In this document: positions 12,131 to 25,100 of the stretch, in pieces
Numbering within the stretch: position 1 is the first letter of the stretch
Layout: each line of letters starts with the position of its first letter
DNA from: Eutrigla gurnardus
Taxonomy: Eukaryota; Chordata; Actinopteri; Perciformes; Triglidae
DNA length: 64,000 bases
NCBI GenBank assembly: GCA_963514095.1
Contig: OY741267.1
Coordinates: forward strand, 2,268,413-2,332,412
Reading direction: 5' to 3'
Translations under genes and position numbers: made by a program
Notes under the pieces: generated by a model
What the model saw: the letters and a program-made list of their open reading frames with translations, nothing else
Databases searched by the model: none
What the model was told of the DNA's origin: nothing

Positions 12131-12749
12131 AGGGAGGAGACTATGAGCTCTGTAAGCTCACCTGTGCGTCTCCTCACCTGTGCGCATTCCCATCACCATC
12201 TCCTTTGTTCCCGCTGGGTTGGCACGGCGTATGTGCTGCCGAGGTGTTCCTTTGATCCCGAAGTAAGCTTGCCCTTATTTTATATAATCACTACCATCTT
12301 TATGTTGTTAAGGTTGCTGCGATCTGTTCCAAGTTTGTTTTATTGTCATTAGGGGGAATATGGTTCTCCAGAAGGCACCTTCAACACAGAATACTATTAG
12401 CTCCCTTGGTTTAGTTGAACGAGGTATGTGTAACTCGTATTTGGGCTTTTATTTTATTCCCGAGTTAATAATGAAATAAATGTTTTTCAATGAATGTATC
12501 TTTTTTATTTTTTTTATTGAAAGTGGGTGGAAGTTGTGAGTGAAATGTTTGTTTTGTCTAATCTCTTTCTTTTTTCTTTCTGTATTTCTTTTCCGTAGTT
12601 TTCACAGTGCAACAGCAATAATAAAATGTAAGCACCCGTCATGAATCTCTCTGCCTTATTTGTTGACACCAAGGGTCCGCTACAGTATCATTAGAAGAAA
12701 GTGCACATAAGCAACTGGGAGGGTTTGTTGCTGTACAGTCCGGTAATAA

Positions 12750-13350
12750 TCAGTGGCCACTATTTAGCATGAGGAGTTGTATAGTCCGATGGCCACGGGC
12801 AGGAATGACCTCCTGTTCTGTGGTGCATCTCAGTAGAATGAGTCTGTTACTGAAAGAACTCCTCAGACAGTTCAGTCTGTTAAAGAGCAGGTGGGAGAGG
12901 TTGTCTAGGCTAGACCTGATCTTCCCCAGCATGCTCTTCTCCGACACTATGGTCAGTGAGTCCAGCTCCTCCCTCACAAAATCACTAGCCTTGAGGATCA
13001 GTTTGTAGAGTCTGTTAGCGCCGGCCGCTCTCAGTGCTTGCTGGTTGTGTGTATATGCAGTTAAGCAGGAAGATGATGGTGTCCTCAACTCCAAGTGGCG
13101 GGTAGGCGAGCTTGAGGGGTCCAGTTGAGTGTTTACCATGGTCCCACATTTTTCCAGAACAAGTCTCTCCGTGGTCTTCATGGTTAGAGCCTCCAGTCTA
13201 TAGTCCTTGGAGCCGCTGGGCTACACAGGGTAGGATGTCTTCCACAGCAAGGGGACTCTCTGGAGGTTCAAGCGCATGTTGAAGACATCCTTCGCTGCAC
13301 GAAGTCTCCTCCACCGGCTGCTCTCCTGGTCTTCAGTGAGGTTGAAAGGT
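12750..13350 (-). mobile_element. LINE remnant (jockey/Rex-type C-terminus)
   Basis: A minus frame at 12750-13181 includes ALRAAGANRLYKLILKASDF, then REELDSLTIVSEKSMLGKI and SFSNRLILLRCTTEQEVIPA. Repetitive reverse-transcriptase ends in fish share this pattern (RL..L..KA, LDSL....E..ML.KL, SQRL....C.TER). Sequence above 13181 continues the similarity out of frame. No catalytic motif remains. Clade uncertain. Confidence 0.55.
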
Positions 13351-14160
13351 GCATTTCTTGGTGGGTGTTCCTTTTGTGTTGTTCATGTGAATGGGACAGG
13401 TGAAGGCAGCTAATTCCACTGCTTTAATTTATATAGCCCCAGATCACATATTTACCTCAGAGGGCCTTCATTAAATAAGGACAAAATCCCTAAAATGTTA
13501 ATGTTGCACTTGTTAAAGAAAACGATCTGAAAATATTTGTTAATTATCTAACAATATCAATGTTGTTTCCAAGGGTGTGATAAGAGTGTGGATGAAGCAG
13601 TAAATTGTTAGATTTTTTTTATCTGTTTTTCTGCTTTGTGATGTCACTACTCACTTCAGGGAGTCCAACACAGGTTTTAGGTTGGTTTATTTTATACAGA
13701 AGTATCCGCTACAACTTTCGCTTTGGCAAAGGTACACAGCTATTGGCCACCACTCTGACAATCCTGCTACAATGATTTGCATATGAATGTCCGTTCTACT
13801 CCTATTTTATTTCTATGACTGAAATCTACAATTTCTATTATGCAACGGAATTTATCTCTCGTTCCATGCTTCCAACCCGCTAAAATGTTGAAGATGGATT
13901 CAGTGTGTAGGCCAATCGTCATGTACCTGTATTTGATGATTATTCTTCCAACTCAACCTGGAGGTGTGCAGTTTGGAGTGCTTATTTGGTGCGTAGTACT
14001 CCTGCTTACGTTTAAACTGATTGGGATTTGTAAAAATTGGTGACAGAAAAACCATAACTATCACTTTAGTTTATGTTGAATAGATAAATAGAATAAACAA
14101 AGTAAATAAATAACCATAGCAACAGCAAGTCACAACATGGCCTGATCATTACTGAGGGAC
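13351..14160. other. No supported feature
   Basis: Low-GC sequence. It holds an ATTTGCAT octamer near 13774 and a short hydrophobic frame at 13882-14043; neither could be tied to a gene. Confidence 0.4.
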
Positions 14161-14189
14161 ACCAGATGTGTACACACATTCTCTACTCC

Positions 14190-14600
14190 AGTACAAGTAA
14201 ACATACTACTCAAAAAGACTTGAGGTTAAAGTACTACTGATTCAACTTATATACTCAAGTTCAAATGTACAAGTACAGGCTCCGAGATGCACTCAAAGTA
14301 GAAAGTAAAAAGTATGAAGGGCATTTTTTGCAAGGTGAATCTCAAGGCATATTAATAAGAATGTGTTTTGATAATACCCATCATTTGATGGGTATTATTG
14401 AGCCTGAAGAAAATATTGACTTAATTTCTCAGAATAATGACATACTACTAAACAACAAGTAGTATGTCAATACAACGTTATCTTGAGAAGGTTTCTATTT
14501 TTTCCATACAGTGGTAGAAAAGGGCTTCCGTAGATTTGTGTTTTAAAATGTAGGGAGTAAAATGAAAAAGAAAAAGAAATACTCAAATACAGAGATACCT
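14190..14600. mobile_element. hAT-like non-autonomous remnant
   Basis: Words such as CAGTACAAGTAAAC, ACTCAAAAAGACTTGAGG and AAATACTCAAATAC resemble the ends of the hAT element at 58.6-60.9 kb. Two 12-bp-arm hairpins lie inside (14372-14399 and 14438-14469). Borders are approximate. Confidence 0.35.
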
Positions 14601-14619
14601 GAAAATCCCGGAAGACCGC

Positions 14620-14690
14620 TTGCCCGGTGTCGCTCGGGGGCCTGAGTCCTTCTGATCGAGGCTCAGCCCGTGGAAGGTGTGAGGCCGGTA
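14620..14690 (+). rRNA. Fragment resembling 28S rRNA (not a functional gene)
   Basis: CCTGAGTCCTTCTGATCGAG, GCTCAGCCCGTGG and GGTGTGAGGCCGGTA occur in order, preceded by TGCCCGGTGTCGCTCGGGGG. This matches, with substitutions, a conserved stretch of vertebrate large-subunit rRNA as I recall it. Only about 70 bp are present, so it is a dispersed pseudogene piece or a retroelement-borne fragment. Confidence 0.6.
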
Positions 14691-14842
14691 ATAGTTATAG
14701 ACATGTGCTGACTCAGTTTACGTCGCAAACTCAGTTTTACAGCTTCGGAATATGAGCAAATAATCCACTTTACGATCAAGACATATTCTAAACAACATGG
14801 ATATTTGCAACTTGAAGTGGAATGTGTTTCATTCCTCTATAG

Positions 14843-15247
14843 CAGAGGTCTTGAAGGCTTATATTAACCCGGTGGAGGGACCCCCTATCATATAAATTGT
14901 GTTGCTTATTAAACTGATCGATAATAATGTGCAGCATGGGCTATAGTGCCATGTATAACAGTAGGTTTGTAATGATGTATGTATGTTAAGCCATTCAATT
15001 TGTTGACAGATTTATAATAGAACATACAACATTTTAATTCTATATTAGCATTTCTACATCATAATTTCACCTCCTAACATTGAACAAATTGGAAGATTTA
15101 TATTTGCTTATTATAGGTTGTATTCATGTTAAATGTGTATTTTAAAATTTTAGAAGAAAATAAAATGTGTTATCTAATCATTTCGGGTACCCCTGCAGTA
15201 ACTCTGCGGAACCCCTAGAGGTCGCGGACCCCTATTGAAAACCTCTG
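14843..15247. mobile_element. hAT MITE with near-perfect 8-bp duplication
   Basis: Ends CAGAGGTCTTGAA and TTGAAAACCTCTG. Flanks CTCTATAG (14835-14842) and CTCTAGAG (15248-15255) match at 7 of 8 positions. The interior is AT-rich without coding capacity. Confidence 0.8.
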
Positions 15248-15379
15248 CTCTAGAGGACGCCATTACGATTTAAACGTGTCGCTCGTCAAAATCAAGAACC
15301 TCATGATAATAAAGGAAAGCGTATCACTGCCTTAAGTCCCAGTCAGTATTATTACCGCATCAAACATTGGTGTAGTTTG

Positions 15380-15601
15380 ACGGAAAGTGTGACTTCCAGT
15401 GGAAACTGCATCGAATGAACTGTTTTTTTACAAACGTTGGCTCAGAGGTGGTGGGCGTTTCAGGACCAGCAGATACGCGAGACACAGGGTACAGACGAGG
15501 AGGCAGCTAACTGGTCCAGGACCAGCAGAGACACGGGGAACAGACGAGGAGGCAGCTCAGCAGCGAGCCAGCGGCAGACAGACTCCACCAACAGAGCCAA
15601 C
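15380..15601 (+). promoter_or_regulatory. 5' leader/promoter region of the TspO-like gene
   Basis: GC-richer sequence directly upstream of the ATG, without a TATA box. It contains an imperfect tandem duplication: AGGACCAGCAG...GAGGCAGCT occurs at 15462-15508 and again at 15518-15557. The transcription start cannot be placed. Confidence 0.35.
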
Positions 15602-15701
15602 ATGAAGGACCACAGCTTGCCCCGTATTGTCGTCATCGTGTCATGTACCGCGGTCTTTATTGCAGTGTTAATAGTGAACGCTTTGGCTGGAGCGGGCAGA
15701 G
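15602..15701 (+). CDS. TspO-like gene, coding exon 1
   Basis: Encodes residues 1-33 plus the first base of codon 34, including membrane segment 1. Donor AGAG|GTGAGT. It opens the 13.8-kb intron that holds the satellite. Confidence 0.85.
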
Positions 15702-18700
15702 GTGAGTTCATATGACGTCACTGGGACAATGGAATGTTGTTATTGCGCTGAGTAGGCCGAGCAGGGAAAGTTACACAGCCTGTTATACTGGCTCGTTACG
15801 TCACGTTGTTTGAACCCGTGGATGTGGCAGCATGCAATAACGTAGTTGTTAGCCGTGTACGGGTCCGTTCAGCCAGATTACGTACACGCTTTGCTGTAGG
15901 CTCAAGTGTACATCAGTTTAGCATGTGTCTGAGTAGAGGAGACCGGGGACCGGGGACCAGGGTGTGGTTCCCCGGTGAGTCACATCCAACACAACATCCT
16001 TTCCCTGTTAAGTACAGTAGAGGATGTTAGAGAGGCAGGAGCCCAAGTTCATAAACAGGCACTTCAAAAAATAATAATTCAATAAATATATTCCAAGACA
16101 AATACAAATGTAGCAATGTACTAATTCATGAAACACTGAAGTGTCAGCATTTTTAAAGGGATGTGAACATATGTAGCCTGTTGAATGAGAAACCTGAGTG
16201 AGGTTGGTTCAGACAGTTTAATGATGTTTTCAAACCGTATGTCAGTAAATTAATTTACCTCTTTAATCCAGTTCCAGTGCCTCATTGCTTAACATGGAAT
16301 ATGCTTATAAAAACAAGAGAAACAAGAGAATATTAGGCTACTACATGTACAAGGACGTGGTAAGAAATACGGTCTTTACAAAATATATACATTTTACAAC
16401 TGCAGGGCCACCGCCATCCAAACGAGGGTAATATTTGACACCAACCCAGGGAGTAACACTGCATACAACAACAAACAGTAAACACTGGGCTGCACCATAA
16501 CTATTATAGAAATATTGACAATGAGACAATCCAAACATTAAACTGGAGTTGAATCCCTTTTAATCCCTTTCTGGAGACGAGACCTCTCAGTGGACTCTTC
16601 CATAGAAACAGGAAAAACCGCCAGCAGCATCTAGGCCGGCAGAACCAAGACTAGGGCCACATCCTGAGGACCCACGTTATTCTTTGGCCTGACCAAGCCC
16701 ACTTCCACATTCATCTTTTTTTTTTGCCAAAAACAGTTTTGAGCGTTTAAAAATCCCTCAAAAGGGTTGGAGTAAAATCTAAAGAACAAACCAAAAACCG
16801 TATCAGCTACAGGTTGGAAAGAACAAAATCCAACAAGTGGTAATAATGAGGAACGAGTTTAGTTTGAAATCTTTCACAAACAAATGTACTTGTTGTGAAA
16901 CAACAAACAACTTGATGATTCATTAAGATGACACACAATTTCACCTCATTACCACTCTAGCTATGTGACCCATTCTCCAAAACCTCAAGTCTCACCAGGG
17001 ACGTAACTAGGATTTAAAGACAGGGGGGCTTTGCCCCCAGGAGAACTGTATTAGAACTACAACCAGTGAAGAAGTCACTGGTTGTAGTCAAAATTGCATT
17101 TTGACTAGGAGAAATGGTAATTAAAGATATCCACAATACATTCTTATTAGTAAAAATGATATTTTAAGATATCTACAACTTTGATTGTACTAGTCAAAAC
17201 TAAATTTAAGATATCTAAAAATCCTTAAAAAGTATAAGTGGCCGTTTTATCATTTAATAGCTAGACTGGATATGTATTGCAGATATCTGTAATTCAATTC
17301 TTCCTAGTCAAAAAGAACATTTCAGATATCCACAATGACATTCTTCCTAGGACAAATGATGTCACTTTTGCCATTCATATGTATTGGGCTTTCAGTTTCA
17401 GATATCCACAATTACATTCTGGATATCTAGAATGAACATTCTGGATATCTGCAATTGAATTCTTACTAGGAAAAACTCCCATTTCAGATATCTTCAATCC
17501 AATTGTTACTAGTCATAATTTTAATTTCAGATAATGGCGTCCTGTCTACCTGTCAACAGATATCAACAATACATTTGTGAATATCTGCAATTGTATTGTT
17601 CCTAGTCATAATTCTAATTGTGGATATCCATAATGACATTTCTACTAGTCACAATGTATTTTTGGATATTCAAAATTCCATCCATCCATCCATCCATTTT
17701 CTACCGCTTATCCTGTATTCAGGGTCGCGGGGGGGCTGGAGCTGATCCCAGCTGTCATTGGGCGAAGGCAGGGTACACCCTGGACAGGACGCCAGTCTAT
17801 CGCAGGGCCGACATGTAGAGACAAACAACCATTCACGCTCACATTCACACCTACGGGCAATTTAGAGTCATCAATTAACCTATCCCCATCCTGCATGTCT
17901 TTGGACTGTGGGAGGAAGCCGGAGAACCCGGAGAGAACCCACGCTTACACGGGGAGAACATGCAAACTCCACACAGAAGGAACCCGGGCCGACCCGGGGA
18001 TCGAACCCAGGACCCTCTTGCTGTGAGGCGAGAGTGCTACCCACTACACCACCGTGCAGCCCGATATTCAAAATTACATTCTGGATATCTGGAATAGTTT
18101 TTCATTTTGGATATCTGAAATGAAAATTATGACTAGTAACAATTGGATTGAAGATATCTGAAATGGGAGTTTTTCCTAGTAAGAATTAAATTGCAGATAT
18201 CCAGAATGTTCATTCTAGATATCCAGAATGTAATTGTGGATATCTGAAATTGAAAGCCCAATACACATGAATGGCAAAAGTGACGTCATTTGTCCTAGGA
18301 AGAATTCCATTGTGGATATCTGAAATGTTCTTTTTGACTAGGAAGAATTGAATTAGAGATATCTGCAATACATATCATGGAACTTAAAATTAATCAAAAT
18401 GTTCAAATATATTGATTTTAAAATGTACATGTATGTAGTGAACCTATTTTTAGGTGATTTCTTTGATACTTAAAGATAGAGTCTACGATTTTTCACTTGA
18501 GCCAAACTTTAGCCATCCGGTCCGCATGGCTACTATTGGCTAAATGTTCCGATCCACTCTCCTGCTCACGTCTCGTCCCGACTCACTTCCGCGCTTGAAA
18601 CTACGAGCGGACGAGACGCTTGTTGCCCTGAGCCGTTCAGCTATGGAGCAGGGCTCTCACGTGATTTTGGCTGAGGCTGAGGAGGGGGGGGGGGATTGTG

Positions 18701-19081
18701 GCGAGCGATCGTTGAGATAGGGGACGTACTGCAGTCGGGGTGAGAAAGAAATCCGACCGGCACCCGCTGCATTTACACCGATAATGTTTCATCATTCGTG
18801 GCCGTAATAAACACTATTACTGCTTTGTACATGTTGTGGAAGTCCCGGACACACCGGGAAACTAAACGGTGTCCTGCCTGAGTTCGACCCGGTGGGAATG
18901 TTCCCATTCATTGTCTATGTAAAATCAAGACAGATTCAGCAACTGCATAGCTTATTTCTCGCCTAAAATGTTTTCAGAAACACATTTCGCTGAATTATTT
19001 TCGTAAAATAAGAGGGAGGTGGGAGGCTGCGAGGGGAGAACGATACAAGCTCGGAGGAGCACAGAGGGGAGGGGTGTGTGT

Positions 19082-19112
<31 letters not shown>

Positions 19113-22100
19113 GGGCTCAAATCGTAGAATACAGCTTTAACTGAACTTAATAACCAGATATCACATTAAACTGCGTTTAATAAACCTCTTATTTGTGTGA
19201 CATCTGTAATAGTTCAGACGGAGAGAGGCTTCCAAAACAAAAACTTGCAAAAGTATAATACATTCAGATGAAGTTCTGTTGATTCAGAGAAGCTGCATGA
19301 ATCAGGAAGACGCCACCGGCAGTAGCCGTAATGACGTCAAAATATACCGCGAACCGGAGCGTTTAGATAGAACTTTGTTTGTAGTGTTTAGATAGAACTT
19401 TGTTTGTAGTGTTTAGATAGAACTTTGTTTGTAGCGTTTAGATAGAACTTTGTAGCGTTTAGATAGAACTTTGTAGTGTTTAGATAGAACTTTGTAGCGT
19501 TTAGATAGAACTTTGTTTGTAGCGTTTAGATAGAACTTTGTTTGTAGTGTTTAGATAGAACTTTGTTTGTAGCGTTTAGATAGAACTTTGTAGCGTTTAG
19601 ATAGAACTTTGTTTGTAGCGTTTAGATAGAACTTTGTTTGTAGCGTTTAGTAGGGCTGAACGATTTTGGGAAAAGATCTAATTGCGATTTTTCTGACAGA
19701 TATTGCGATTTCGATTTGATTCACGATTTCCTTCAAATCAAGCTTCAGTGCAATATACACAATGTACAGTAACATTAAAACATTGAATGCTATTACTCTA
19801 ATGCAAGGACTAAAGTTAAAAATTGCTTCCAAATGAATTTATTAACAAGAAACATGCATGTTCATTCTTTAAAGTCCTTGACCAATGGCAGTTATTACAA
19901 ATGAACTAAAAGAGCCATCTTTGACTGTCTTAAAATGTGCAAAAATCCTTAACTGTAATAATTTAATTGTAAATCAAATACAAAAACTGTTATTGAAATA
20001 AAATGACCCTTCTAAAAAATATGTCAGACATTAAAATAGGTGGGTCATTCATTTATGGCTTACCACTTTTTCTTTACACTCCGCGTATAGCTGTGGGATA
20101 CGCGTTAGAAGTTGGTGCGGGAGGGAATCGTATATCTGTCCAGCGTGCGGAGGAGGTTTTTAAATCCGTCTTTCCGGTGTCTTCCGCTGCTCTTATCGTA
20201 CGGAGTTACACTGGCAAAAGATGCTGTAATTGTAGTCTGTTTGCTACAGTGGGCCTGATCATCATAGTCACCGGACTTTTCACCGGACTTTTTACCGGAC
20301 TTTTCACCTGACTTTTTCGTCATGCACGCGTCATGCAAATGTCTGTGGTGATTTTTCAAGTGCCGGTGTTGTGCCGTAATCAGCGCCCCTGCCGTGAAAT
20401 GCACCCTCTCGCGGGAGATTATATCACCGGTATATATTGGTTGTGTTTCCGCTGGATGTTGCAACTTTAGCGCGACAGGTTTTGCACAGTACCCGTTTCT
20501 GGTGCACGTCTGCAGCCTCAAACCAGAAATACTCCCAAATGACGGACGTGCTGTTTTTCTTGGCGATTAAATCCCCTAACTCCGCTTCTGGTCCAGTTGA
20601 AGTAATTTCTGACTAATTACAAATACGGAGCAGGTTAATACTGATTGGTTAGCGTGACCTGTTCACGAGTAGTCTGATTGGTGAGCTTGGCAGGATGGTC
20701 GGGAGACGGCATGTGTAAAATAGTTGACAACAGATCCTGGGTGAGTCAGGAGCGCTGCAAAAACCGCAGCTTTGGCGATCACATGATCGCGTTGTCTGAA
20801 ATCGCAATTTCGGTCAGAAAACGATAAATCGTTCAGCCCTAGCGTTTAGATAGAACTTTGTTTGTAGCGTTTAGATAGAACTTTGTTTGTAGCGTTTAGA
20901 TAGAACTTTGTTTGTAGTCTTTAGATAGAACTTTGTTTGTAGCGTTTAGATAGAACTTTGTTTGTAGCGTTTAGATAGAACTTTGTTTGTAGTGTTTAGA
21001 TAGAACTTTGTATGTAGCGTTTAGATAGAACTTTGTAGCGTTTAGATAGAACTTTGTTTGTAGCGTTTAGATAGAACTTTGTTTGTAGCGTTTAGTAGGG
21101 CTGAACGATTTTGGGAAAAGATCTAATTGCGATTTTTCTGACAGATATTGCGATTTCGATTTGATTCACGATTTCCTTCAAATCAAGCTTCAGTGCAATA
21201 TACACAATGTACAGTAACATTAAAACATTGAATGCTATTACTCTAATGCAAGGACTAAAGTTAAAAATTGCTTCCAAATGAATTTATTAACAAGAAACAT
21301 GCATGTTCATTCTTTAAAGTCCTTGACCAATGGCAGTTATTACAAATGAACTAAAAGAGCCATCTTTGACTGTCTTAAAATGTGCAAAAATCCTTAACTG
21401 TAATAATTTAATTGTAAATCAAATACAAAAACTGTTATTGAAATAAAATGACCCTTCTAAAAAATATGTCAGACATTAAAATAGGTGGGTCATTCATTTA
21501 TGGCTTACCACTTTTTCTTTACACTCCGCGTATAGCTGTGGGATACGCGTAGAAGTCGGTGCGGGAGGGAATCGTATATCTGTCCAGCGTGCGGAGGAGG
21601 TTTTTAAATCCGTCTTTCCGGTGTCTTCCGCTGCTCTTATCGTACGGAGTTACACTGGCAAAAGATGCTGTAATTGTAGTCTGTTTGCTACAGTGGGCCT
21701 GATCATCATAGTCACCGGACTTTTCACCGGACTTTTTACCGGACTTTTCACCTGACTTTTTCGTCATGCACGCGTCATGCAAATGTCTGTGGTGATTTTT
21801 CAAGTGCCGGTGTTGTGCCGTAATCAGCGCCCCTGCCGTGAAATGCACCCTCTCGCGGGAGATTATATCACCGGTATATATTGGTTGTGTTTCTGCTGGA
21901 TGTTGCAACTTTAGCGCGACAGGTTTTGCACAGTACCCGTTTCTGGTGCACGTCTGCAGCCTCAAACCAGAAATACTCCCAAATGACGGACGTGCTGTTT
22001 TTCTTGGCGATTAAATCCCCTAACTCTGCTTCTGGTCCAGTTGAAGTAATTTCTGACTAATTACAAATACGGAGCAGGTTAATACTGATTGGTTAGCGTG

Positions 22101-25100
22101 ACCTGTTCACGAGTAGTCTGATTGGTGAGCTTGGCAGGATGGTCGGGAGACGGCATGTGTAAAATAGTTGACAACAGATCCTGGGTGAGTCAGGAGCGCT
22201 GCAAAAACCGCAGCTTTGGCGATCACATGATCGCGTTGTCTGAAATCGCAATTTCGGTCAGAAAACGATAAATCGTTCAGCCCTAGCGTTTAGATAGAAC
22301 TTTGTTTGTAGCGTTTAGATAGAACTTTGTTTGTAGCGTTTAGATAGAACTTTGTAGCGTTTAGATAGAACTTTGTTTGTAGCGTTTAGATAGAACTTTG
22401 TTTGTAGCGTTTAGATAGAACTTTGTAGCGTTTAGATAGAACTTTGTTTGTAGTGTTTAGATAGAACTTTGTTTGTAGTGTTTAGATAGAACTTTGTTTG
22501 TAGTGTTTAGATAGAACTTTGTTTGTAGTGTTTAGATAGAACTTTGTTTGTAGTGTTTAGGTAGAACTTTGTAGCGTTTAGATAGAACTTTGTTTGTAGT
22601 GTTTAGATAGAACTTTGTAGCGTTTAGATAGAACTTTGTTTGTAGTGTTTAGATAGAACTTTGTAGCGTTTAGATATAACTTTGTTTGTAGTGTTTAGAT
22701 AGAACTTTGTTTGTAGTGTTTAGATAGAACTTTATTTGTAGTGTTTAGATAGAACTTTGTAGTGTTTAGATAGAACTTTGTTTGTAGTGTTTAGACTAGG
22801 GGTGTGACGAGATCTCGCAAGATTAAAGTTGATGATATTTCTCGTCGCGTTAAAAATCTGTCTCGCGAGATTTGTGAGCTATACATAGCTGAAGGTGCGT
22901 GTCCACAGGGGCGATTTTAAACGCGTGTGGACGCGCCGCTTCCCAGTATTGCACGCTTGGTGGGCTGCCACTAGAGGATGATTGACAGGCGCTCTCCTTC
23001 AAACAACAGATTTTTGCAAGCGTTCGCGAGCGTTCCCGAGGCGGCGAGTCGAGCCCGGCGCCTCTGATTAGCATAAAGTAGATTCGACTTCAACTTTAGG
23101 CAAATGAGGAGCGGCCAACTCGCGCGCCGTCTCTCGACATTCGCCGCAACGCTACCAGAATGCATTGCACGGCTTTTCACATAGACAATGAATGGGACGC
23201 GGGGAAACACCGCTGCCTGTGGACACGCACCTTGAGGTTTTACAGACAGCTGTTACTGACTGGGAACTTAAAAAACCCAACCACGGCATCGCTTATTGTT
23301 ACCGACAATGCACGTAATATGGACGTGGCCGTGTGCGACGCGGGATTGAAGTCACACATCTGTTTTGCGCACACTATAAATCTTGCAACCCAAGCTGGCT
23401 TCGGTGTTCCCCGCCTCGCTCGTTTATTCGGGCGGGTGAGACGTGTGACTGCTTTTTTTCATCGTAGTTCAGCGGCTACCTCGGTGAAAATGTCCAAGCA
23501 GAAACGGCTACAATTACCATCACACAAGTTAATGACGGGCACGTTGGATATGCTGGCTCGTTACCTTGAGGAGCAAGCTGCCATAGCAGCATCACCAGCC
23601 CAGAGATAAGACAAAACTCCCGAAGCATTGATACACTTGACAGCTGCGATGTCAGAGATGCTGTAGATGCTGTAGTTGCAGCATGTTGTTCATGACATAC
23701 TTGGTCAGGCTCCGTTTGCACTATTTGCACTCTGTATTGACAAAGTAGAACTTTGATTTGGTTTTGCACATATTTACACTTGGGAAAAAGAAAATATTTT
23801 ATTTTATTTTAACTTTTATAAATTTTAGTTTTAGTTTAAATTTGTGAAAGAAGAAAATTATTAAAAGATCATGCTTACATCATGCATGTAAAGAGTTATA
23901 ATAAAATATTTAAAAATGCATGTGCAACTCTGTTAAATTAAAGTCTGTTGGTCCAGTCATATATTTTGTCATTGTAGTTTTCTTAAAATCTCGTCTCGTC
24001 TCGTTCTCGTGGACCCAATATCGTGTCTCGTACGCCTTTGTAGTTACACTGATACGAAGTCTAAGTTCCAATCACTGAGGTATAGTGTTCTTGAAATTGC
24101 ACCATTTTTTCCTCAGAATGTTCAAGTAATTTGTAGTGTTCTGTAAATAGCATTATTTGTGGTGTGTACATTTTGAGAATATGCTTGTGCTATTTTGGAC
24201 CAAAGTAAAACAAAGGAAACAAATCTGAAGTTGCCGTTATTTTTAAGTTATTATGCCATAATCTTACCGGTCCGGCCCACTTGGGAATAGATTTTCCTCC
24301 ATGTGGCCCCTGAGCTAAAATGAGTCTGACACCCCTGCCTTAAATAAAGCACACATGGAGTTGTTTAATCATTATTAAATCATATTTTATCATTTGGACA
24401 TTGTGTGGCATTGTATGTTTAATTTGTAATGCACAATGCCTATTTTGCATTTCAGTCACACATTGATAGCAATATCTGCAATATGTTTATGTGCTTTAAC
24501 ACTTAAATTTCCCTATAGGGATAAATATAGTACTTTACTTTAAAATATACATCACATTCTAAATATTAGGCTATTACTTTGAAGTTATACAGCAGTTTTC
24601 ATTATTATTTAATTATGTATGTTGAAACAAATGAGACACACACACTCAGTTAGGATATTGGAAGGCCTTCCACTATCAGTGACTTGGGCGTAGACAATAT
24701 CACATTCCTTGGTGGAGACGTCAGTGTCACTGTCGATCATAAATGATCGCTACTATAATGTTGTCACCAGTCTTGTCTTCTCCCAGCGTTGTCTGATATC
24801 ACTCCTATAAACCGGCCACAGTCCTGTCGTTGTGCAACTTTTCAAGCTTGAAAGCCCCCCCCCCCCCCCCCGTATCGCAACCACAGGTACTGTGTTAGCC
24901 GCTGTTGTTAAAATTGATACTTATCAGAGGGGTATTCCACCAAACTCGCTAATTAAGGCGGCGCTTACCTAGTTAAGCCTGGTTAGAACTAACGCCAACT
25001 TCCACTTGCGGCTAAACCCGTTCCATTAACGCATTTCAGCCGCGCCTTGTTGAGGCTAATTCAAGCCAACGTTGTCGTGTGTTACACGCGTTCATGGGAT

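Larger units (their letters stand above)
10951..12684 (+). mobile_element. Solo LTR with 5-bp target-site duplication, split by two MITEs
   Basis: It starts TGTAAGGAAC and ends CCGCTACA, giving TGTA...TACA ends. It is flanked by a perfect GTATC duplication (10946-10950 and 12685-12689). A TATAAA at 12125-12130 and an AATAAA at 12620-12625 fit U3 promoter and R poly(A) positions. Removing the two tandem MITEs (11031-12109) leaves about 655 bp, a normal LTR size. No internal retroelement genes remain, so it is a recombination product. The superfamily cannot be told from the LTR alone. Confidence 0.85.

Noticed and set aside
13680..13765. A frame reading RYNFRFGKGTQLLATTL, similar to a T-cell-receptor J segment, with an ATTTGCAT octamer and a hydrophobic leader-like frame downstream.
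   Set aside because: The sequence before it lacks a credible heptamer (ATACAGA instead of CACTGTG) and no GT donor follows. No other J or V segment is nearby. The FGxGT match is short enough to be chance.
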